Below the pieces are notes generated by a model that was not told the origin of the DNA, did no database searches, and saw nothing but the letters and a program-made list of their open reading frames with translations. Shown here one piece after another: positions 56,986 to 64,000 of a stretch of 64,000 nucleotides of DNA (its first letter is position 1; the number at the start of each line of letters is the position of its first letter). Both the position numbers and the translations under genes were made by a program. Source of the DNA: Tetracentron sinense (Eukaryota; Streptophyta; Magnoliopsida; Trochodendrales; Trochodendraceae); contig JABCRI010001062.1 in assembly GCA_015143295.1 (NCBI GenBank), forward strand, positions 124,001 through 188,000. Direction: 5' to 3'.

Positions 56986-57363
56986 GAGCACAAGGGGCGT
57001 GTGGATTTTGAGGAGTCTTGGACTCCTAGTTTGGATCCAATTCCATCTTTTATTAATCCTGCTTGCATTCCAACAATTGTAATTTAATTCCTTGATTAAT
57101 GGACTTATTACTCAATAATTATTCAAGTAACCAAATCCTAATCCAATTAGGAGAACTAAAGGGGGCGCCCCATTCATGGGTTTTAATCCATGGGTTTGGG
57201 CCCATAGTAAAGGTCCATCCTTATGGGTTTATAGATATGGGTCAAACCCATTTCCCCTTTAATTAGGTTAATTAAATAATTACTAATATAATCCATTCAT
57301 TTAAATTAACAATTAATTTAAACCATAGATTAACTTTTAATCTATTTAATCAATGATTAACAT
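56268..57363 (-). mobile_element. Truncated LTR, same family as 46001-48184
   Basis: From tggataaaaat it is collinear with 46001 on (ctggatcc, gatctttacacca, ttacctcggtgaatgatgtt, gagatttctcgaagaaatact). It stops at gattaacat where the Sirevirus LTR begins. It interrupts the Tat integrase. It includes a 33 bp poly-G run. Confidence 0.8.
56952..56984 (+). repeat. Poly-G run, 33 G
   Basis: Uninterrupted. The related LTR has only short G runs (gggggg and ggggg) at 46675-46695, so the tract expanded or is an assembly error. Confidence 0.85.
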
Positions 57364-58866
57364 TGAAAATCAATTCGATGAATCCCAAATCTATGTTTGA
57401 GTTGAGAATCTACAAGTTCGAGGGGTTGGTTAGGTTTCCCTAATAGTCTGTCTACCCTTTTTGATGTTTTTAAATTAAGTTATTTAACTCAAGGGAAGAT
57501 GATAATCAAGTGCGGAATAAGGAAAACCAAGCAAACCACAACACAAGGGTTTTTACGTAGAAACCCTTCCGGGAAAAACCACGGGACCTAGTCCAGCCAT
57601 GAGAATCCATTAAGACAAAGTAAACAAGAACTTAGAAGACTCGAACTTGACTCCTTCGGACTTGACACCACGATCCTTCAATTCTTAGTCCTCCACGCCT
57701 CGAAAAGTCACCACGTACTCTCAAGTCCCGTGATCAACCGCAGCCGCTTGTACTTCTCTTTTGTGTCTCAAAAATAGTCCACGATCTTCCGATCGATCTC
57801 CGTCAATGACGGCTTCGGAATCCACCGACCAAATCACTCAACCACGATCCTTCTCGGATCGATCTCCTTTAGAAAGGCTCCGAACACTCCGGCCAAGGTG
57901 TTCTATCCAGAACGGGGTGATGGTTTGATATAAATCAATACCTAGATGGGCTCCATTAAAGGACATGTCCAAACAAGCAAAATTTTAGCTTTAGGCTTGC
58001 AAACTCTAGGTTTAAAGGCATTAACAAAAGGGGAGGAGAACACTAAGATTTCAGAGCTTTTATGAACTCTAGAAGGAGTTAAAAACTCTCTCTATACTCT
58101 CCCAAAGTTGTACTCCACGAAGTGGAAGGGTTCTACCTTTGTAGGGAATTAAAAACAATGTTTAGATGTTTCTAAAAACCAAGAAGGAAGCTGCCAAAAT
58201 CATCAAAATAGCAAAAAATCGAATTAGGCAAAATTCCATATCAGGGTCGACCCATGGGGCACATTCGGTCGACCGGATGGTGCCTTTTGGTCGACCGGAT
58301 GGTCCTCAAGGTCGACCCATGCTTTTCCAACTCTCTGCCCAAATTGCTCATACAAAAAGAGCTATACCTAGGGTCGACCCAAAATGGTCAAGGTCGACCT
58401 TGAGGTGCCAACCCAAATTTTAAACTTCGTTTTTGGGTCTTGCACCATTCACAAAAGTTGTAGCTCTTTTCAACATGGTCATTTTGACATATTATGGAGC
58501 AAAATCCGAGCTACGGTTTGTGAGATACGCTCAAAACAAGCAACCTTGGTTTTTTAAAAAATTTCAGATTTTAAAACAAGTTTTGCTTTGTTTATCTCAT
58601 CACCTAGGGTCCGTATGGTTAGTCTAGGTCACTTACCACCTAAGGCATCATGTTGGGATAATTCTAAGTCAAATCCCACCTATGGTAGTATGGTATCTAG
58701 GTCACTTACCATCATATGAAGGAAATGATCACCCCGAGTCTTCAACGGTCTTCAACTTCACTTGTTCGCGAATGCTTGACGACAACGACACAAGATACAC
58801 ACCTAAACACCTAGACTCACTTGTTTTGACACCAGAATATGCCAATACAAAAATATGGACTTTACA
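57364..58866 (-). mobile_element. 3' LTR of a Sirevirus-like Ty1/copia element
   Basis: It begins TGAAAATCAATTCGATG and matches 62602-64000 closely throughout. The right end is set at the tggactttaca before atctccccctttgg, a polypurine tract on the minus strand. A second possible end is ccctaaca at 59176, before another such tract. The window ends before the corresponding point in the other LTR, so the choice remains open. The left flank is AACAT. Confidence 0.85.
58244..58400 (-). repeat. Six GGTCGACC-type palindromes in the 3' LTR
   Basis: They lie at 58244, 58266, 58289, 58310, 58371 and 58391. The 5' LTR has only four (63480, 63502, 63523, 63585). Confidence 0.9.
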
Positions 58867-59190
58867 ATCTCCCCCTTTGGCAATTCCGTGGCAAAACGCA
58901 AAACCAAACTAAAGTATATGACTTGACACAAACTCACCTAAACACATCAAAACGGTGAATTAGGGCATTACATGACTCCAACACTTTTACATGACATCAT
59001 GTGACAAATCATCTTAAATACACTGAAGCTCTTGTCAAGTAAAATCAGTCTGCTGCAACCTTGCACCTGCACATGCTCAAAAACAAAATACCCAGTGAAG
59101 CATGTGTGGAATATGAAAATAAGAAATCACAGGTGAAGCAAGGAATGTACTGAACTAGGGAAATACTACCCTAACATTCTCCCCCTTTTT
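58867..59190 (-). other. Multiplied polypurine-tract-like motifs
   Basis: ctccccct-type blocks at about 58869 and 59179, and again near 59347 and 59374, read as gggggaga on the minus strand. Repeated polypurine tracts upstream of the 3' LTR are a known Sirevirus feature. Confidence 0.65.
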
Positions 59191-60610
59191 GGCACAATTG
59201 CCAAAGGAAGGCAGGAAGCCAATATTCAAAAAATATACCAATTTAACAAAAGTGAAATATCAAGGCAACCACAGTACAACCCATCAAAAACAGACAATGA
59301 GGGGACATAAAGAGCGGGGAACAAGATATAAATAGAAAGCATAGACTCCCCCTCAACAATTTAACTTGATCTTCTCCCCCTAAGATCAAAGATACCACCA
59401 AACATAGGGCACCTATGCTAAAAAGGCCCATGCCAAACAAGAAGAAAACACATAATAATATTAAAAAAAAATATCATGTGCCACACAAACATGCATCAAA
59501 AGCATTCCAAGCAGTAGTAATTTAAAATTACAAATCCAATGAAGAACATGGTTAGTTAGTCCGACTGAGGATACCCATCTAACTAAATCTCATGGAATGC
59601 TAAAGCATAGCCAATTCACTTAGACACATTTAGTGAATATTTCAAAAGTGAAGCATTGTGTCTAGAGGTGGTCTGACAAGATACTAGATCAAGGTTTCTT
59701 TCCCTTTCCAAGGGTATGACATTAACCACTAAGGGGACTCCCGGAGATATACATCATAGAAGTCAACCTAGTTAGATCCAGATATGATGACTTTTTACAT
59801 TTTGGTGCTCCTTTATCCATTTTATTTGACTCAATATTTTTCTTTTATTTTTGGTCAAATACCTCTAGTTTGTAAGATTTCTCTTGATGATCTTTATCTG
59901 ATCATATCTTTTCATGCAATGATGGCTTTCACACTATCTAGATAGGTAGTCATGGCTATTAGCAGTAGGGATTTTTACTCTAGTGACCCAGATAGATACC
60001 TACTGTCCACCTAGGTAGCCATTTCATACTGTTTGCATCTAATATTGACTTTCACACTATCCCAGTAGGTAGCCCTTTTCATTGCAACAAATTAAGCTCA
60101 TGGAGGATACACAAAATGGGGATGACTAACAAAATGGTCATTCTAGATTGGTCATCCAAGGTCACACTATTGGGATAAGCCATACACCTACAGATTGGAA
60201 AATAGACTTCTCAATAGAGTCAGTCAGAGTGCATGTGATATTTATGAAGCATACACACACGAATAAGTCTCTAACTGCTCAAGATAAAATCGGTCTAATT
60301 TTCAGCTTAGCCAAGAGACTATAAATGTGACATATCCTCAATCAGCAATAAGCTCATGTTCAACCCTGGACAAGTATAGAAATAAAAATCACACAAGGAA
60401 TGCAGATCATGCAAGTCAAACAAGGGCAACATGAAAAAAATCTTTTTGGATTTTATGGTTTATCAATGTTTTTGGATTTTTCAAAATAAAGAAAACAGAA
60501 AAACATACCAAAACAAATAAACACTAGTAAAAAGAAAGACTACTAGTATACATAAATAGCACTAGGACACGATAAGACACTAATAGCATACCCTAGGCTA
60601 TGACAGGCAT
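59191..60610 (-). other. Internal non-coding region; no pol
   Basis: About 1.4 kb between gag and the polypurine tracts has no protease, integrase, RT or RNase H motif in any frame. It is AT-rich with small direct repeats such as gatagatagg/ctaggtagcc. Confidence 0.7.
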
Positions 60611-60613
60611 GGG

Positions 60614-62538
60614 CTAAGTGAAGCCCTTCATGTCTTCCTTTCTCACCCAAACGGTTTTAAAAGTTTGATTGAACCTATGATCTCTAACCGTTTCAGTTGA
60701 GGTAGGTATGACCTTTTGCCTCTTCCTCCTGTTCCTCCTTTTCCAAGATTGAGTTCTAGAATTATGGCGGGCATTATGGTTCTCCCTGTTACCTCCTCTA
60801 TTTCTAGCATGAGGAGTGTCATGACCATGCCACTGTCTAGAGTTGTGAGCCATCTTCATCACATCTTCGTACAAACTCCTAGACTTCTCCACTAGGACCT
60901 CAACTCTCCTTTGAAGATTCCCATTAAAGTTGTTGTGGTTCTCAAAATCATGATTGGGCATTCTTTGATGTTTAGGACATCGAAGCTTAACATGACCCTT
61001 CACTCCACATTTATGACATCTATGAATGAATTTCTGAGTAGAAGAGTCTTTCCCTTTAGCAGGAGGGTGCGTTTTAGCACCAGGCTCAGTGTTTGAGGTG
61101 GATGGAGTTTCCTTCTCATCTCCACACTTCTGATTTTGCTCAAGATCAACCAACTTGATTTCAAGATTTGTCTTTTCATCAAGACAGACATGTAATTTAG
61201 ATTCAAGAAGCTGAGTCTTGACCAGGAGGGAAGCCTTCTCTTCCTCAAGCTGTGACACAAGAGCTCTCAACCCCGAAGCCACTTGATCTAAGGCATCTTT
61301 TTCCATTTCAATAGATTTGATCTTTTTGGACATGAAAAACTGAACCTTTTTCAGTTTTAGGCATTCCTGAAATAGTTCATCATAGGCTGCCTCAAGGTCT
61401 CCCTCAGAATCTGAGTCATTCTGACTCACCTCATCCTCCTCACCATCCCTACAGTATTGGTTACTCACAGTATTTAAAGAAGATTCCTCAATCCCAGATA
61501 AGGATGCAGTGAAGGCCACATAACCCCTAGTCTCCTCACAAGAAGAACTATCTGATTCCTCAGATTCAGATTCACTGTCATCCCTTGCCTTGCCCTTAAA
61601 TCTTTTCTTATTGGAGCATTCAACGGCAATATGACCGTAGCCTTGGCATTCATAGCATTGAACACCTTGGGATTTCTTGTCCACACTTTTAAAATGTTTC
61701 TTGTTTTCAAAGTGCTTGGACTTGGGCTTTTCAAAAGATTTTTGTCCTTTCGAATTAAATCTCTTATTCAGTTTCAAAAATTTTCTGAATTTCTTAGCAA
61801 ACAAAGCCAACTCTTCTTCTTCATCCTTAGAGTCACTATCTGAACCATCTATGGATTCCTTTACGGACTTCAAGGCAATAGATTTTGATTTCTTAGATGG
61901 ATTCAGATTTAACTCATAGGTTTGGAGAGAACCAACCAACTCTTCAAGTTTGAGAGCATCAACATTTTTGCTCTCCTCGATGGCGGTAACCTTCGATCGA
62001 AATTTCTCAGGTAAAGATCTCAAAATTTTTCTCACAATTTTGGACTCTGGAATTCTTTCCCCTAAATTGAAACTAGAATTGACAATGTCACTCAGATTGG
62101 CATAAAAACTATCAAAAGTTTCATTATCATCCATCATCAACTTTTCAAACTTAGAGGTCAGTAATTGAAGTTTGGAGATCTTGACAGTTGTAGTCCCTTC
62201 ATGGGTGATTTGAAGAATGTCCCATGCCTCATTCGAAGTGTCATATGTAGAAATACGTGGAAATTCTTTGAGTGTGACAGCAGCGAAGATTGCATTTAGA
62301 CCCTTACTGTTCCATCTACAACTTTCAAGTTCCCCATTGGTCCATTCAGAAGAAGGTTTAGGGATGGTCTGGTCATTTATCGTCTTTGTTGGATGGGCCA
62401 ACCTTGTTCAATGGAGAACTATACTCTCTCATGTAATGATTTTAGAAACGCTCTCATTTGAGCTTTCCAATAGGCATAATTATTCCCATCAAATAATGGG
62501 GGACAAGAGATGGATCCTCCCTCTCTTTGGAGATTCAT
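60614..62538 (-). CDS. gag: Sirevirus-type Gag, nearly complete
   Basis: An uninterrupted 595-codon frame runs from 62401 to the stop at 60614. It carries the copia gag core (SKGLNAIFAAV, then SNEAWDILQITHEGT) and a zinc knuckle CYECQGYGHIAVEC at about residues 249-262. Next are acidic/Ser runs and a coiled coil at about 335-430. A second zinc knuckle CHKCGVKGHVKLRC lies at 462-475, then a basic Arg/Asn-rich tail. The natural start is the ATG at 62536-62538 (MNLQREGG, then FDGNNYAYWK). A TAG at 62419-62421 and a one-base deletion near 62397 separate it from the long frame. Two zinc knuckles and length point to Sireviruses. Gag would assemble the particle and bind RNA; this copy would start internally at best. 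Confidence 0.9.
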
Positions 62539-62587
62539 ATTCACCGACAAATATGAGACAAGATCACACTAAAATGTTAGTGAACCC

Positions 62588-62599
62588 GCTTTGATACCA
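62588..62599 (-). other. Primer-binding site, initiator tRNA-Met-like
   Basis: The reverse complement reads TGGTATCAAAGC, one base off TGGTATCAGAGC. It lies 2 bp from the LTR at 62602. Confidence 0.85.
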
Positions 62600-62601
62600 A
62601 T

Positions 62602-64000
62602 TGAAAATCAATTCGATGAATCCCAAATCTATGTTTGAGTTGAGAATCTACAAGTTTGAGGGGTTGGTTAGGTTTCCCTAATAGTCTGTCTACACTTTTT
62701 GATGTTTTTAAATTAAGTTATTTAACTTAAGGGAAGATGATAATCAAGTGTGGAATAAGGAAAACCAAGCAAACCACAACACAAGGATTTTTACGTGGAA
62801 ACCCTTCCGGGAAAAACCACAGGACCTAGTCCAGCCATGAGAATCCACTAAGACAAAGTAAGCAAGAACTTACAAGACTCGAACTTGACTCCTTTGGACT
62901 CGACACCACGATCCTTCAATTCTTAGTCCTCCATGCCTCGAAAAGTCACCACGTACTCTCAAGTCCCGTGATCAACCGTAGCCACTTCTACTTCTCTTTT
63001 GTGTCTCGAAAACAATCCACGATCTTCCGATTGATCTCCGTCAATGACGGCTTCAGAATCCACCGACCAAATCACTCTACCACGATCCTTCTCGGATCGA
63101 TCTCCTTTGGAAAGGCTCTGAACACTCTGGCCAAGGTGTTCTATCCAGAACAGGTTGATGGTTTGATATAAATCAATACCTAGATGGGCTCCATCAATGG
63201 ACATATCAAAACAAGCAAACTTGTAGCTTTAGGCTTGCAAACTCTAGGTTTAAAGGCATTAACAAAAGGGGAGGAGAACACTAAGATTTCAGAGCTTTTA
63301 TGAACTCTAGGAGTTAAAAACTCTCTCTATACTCTCCCAAAGTTGTACTCCACGAAGTGGAAGGGTTCTACCTTTATAGGAAATTAAAAACAATGTTTAG
63401 ATGTTGCTAAAAACCAAGAAGGAAGCTGCCAAAATCATCAAAATAGCAAAAAATTGAAGTAGGCAAAAATTCCATATCAGGGTCGACCCATGGGGCACAT
63501 TCGGTCGACCGGATGGTCCTCAGGGTCGACCCATGCTTTTCCAACTCTTTGCCCAAATTGCTCATACAAAAAGAGCTATACCCAGGGTCGACCCTGAGGT
63601 GCCAACTTGAATTTTAAACTTTGTTTTTGGGTCTCATAGCCTTCACAAAAGTTGTAGCTCTTTTCAATGTGGTCGTTTTGACATATTATAGAGCAAAATC
63701 CGAGCTACGGTTTGTGAGATACTCTCAAAACAAGCAACCTTGGTTTTTTTTAAAATTTCAGATTTTAAAACAAGTTTTGCATTGTTTATCTCATCACCTA
63801 GGGTCCGTATGGTTAATCTAGGTCACTTACAACCTAAGGCATCATGTTAGGATAATTCTAAGTCAAATCTCACCTATGGTAGTATGGTATATAGGTCACT
63901 TACCATCCTATGAAGGAAATGATTACCCCGAGTCTTCAACGGTCTTCAACTTCACTTGTTCGCGAATGCTTGACGACAACGACACAAGATACACACCTAA
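62602..64000 (-). mobile_element. 5' LTR of the Sirevirus-like element (partial)
   Basis: It is collinear with 57364-58806. A hand count over the first 235 bp gives about seven differences, mostly C/T or G/A. A TATA-like CTATAAAGG lies near 63373 on the minus strand. The window ends inside the LTR, so the expected AACAT target duplication lies to the right. Confidence 0.92.

Noticed and set aside
46001..57363. LTR pair of the Tat element made of the 46001 and 56268 copies
   Set aside because: Both are in minus orientation while gag-pol is plus. The true 5' LTR with PBS is at 42473, and ORF1 lies left of the first copy.

Overview
The window is plant nuclear DNA. Evidence is a hydroxyproline-rich extensin gene with its signal peptide, plant-type LTR retrotransposons (Tekay-like and Tat/Ogre-like Ty3/gypsy, Sirevirus-like Ty1/copia), small Helitrons, foldback elements and tRNA-derived SINEs, all at low gene density. 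The species cannot be named from sequence alone; a flowering plant, probably a dicot, is the reasonable guess. Only one host gene is recognisable, the extensin at about 19.2-20.7 kb. Nearly everything else is a nested stack of transposable elements.

Layout. 1-4.9 kb: the leader and 5' LTR of a minus-strand Tekay-like element whose body lies left of the window, split by a plus-strand solo LTR of the same superfamily (185-2786, TSD AACTC). 4.9-8.7 kb: an LTR fragment, a CACTA-type terminus, two foldbacks, a tandem duplication and a SINE. 8694-18435: a complete minus-strand Ty3/gypsy element of about 9.7 kb, with 2.3 kb LTRs, TSD CAAAG, an initiator-Met PBS, a polypurine tract, and gag and pol broken by stops. 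18.4-28.4 kb: low-copy host DNA with the extensin, a 218 bp Helitron (21179-21396), nested MITEs, a second SINE, and a larger Helitron (25181-27851) that contains an LTR element. 28.4-31.4 kb: a Mutator-like MITE (9 bp TSD) split by a solo LTR (TSD GATTG). 32.7 kb: a related MITE. 35.7 kb onward: a truncated Helitron, cut by a second minus-strand Tekay-like element (35926-40968), cut by an LTR (40969 on), which abuts a plus-strand Tat/Ogre-like element from 42473. That element has an LTR, a tRNA-Arg-like PBS, an ORF1 fragment, gag, protease, RT, RNase H, an archaeal-type RNase H and part of integrase. It is interrupted by three other LTRs (46001-48184, 51082-52980, 56268-57363). 57364-64000: a minus-strand Sirevirus-like element that keeps a long gag but shows no pol; its 5' LTR runs off the end of the window.

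How it works together. Autonomous functions are lost in every retroelement here: gag and pol carry stops, frameshifts or deletions, so the window reads as layered insertion followed by decay. The order of events can be read from target duplications and from which element cuts which.

The least ordinary structure is shared by unrelated LTR families. Each carries a cluster of short palindromes roughly 60-260 bp upstream of its TATA box. Tekay LTRs use CCGATCGATCGG-type sites, the 35926 family and the Sirevirus use GGTCGACC-type sites, and the Tat family uses CGGTA/TACCG hairpins. In the two LTRs of the Sirevirus the number of palindromes differs (6 versus 4), so the array has changed since insertion. 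This may be a convergent promoter-proximal or epigenetic element.

The extensin has a clear promoter, signal peptide, about 24 repeats of 39 bp and a likely 3' UTR intron. Its repeat frame is shifted at least eight times, which means either a decaying pseudogene or indel errors in the assembly.
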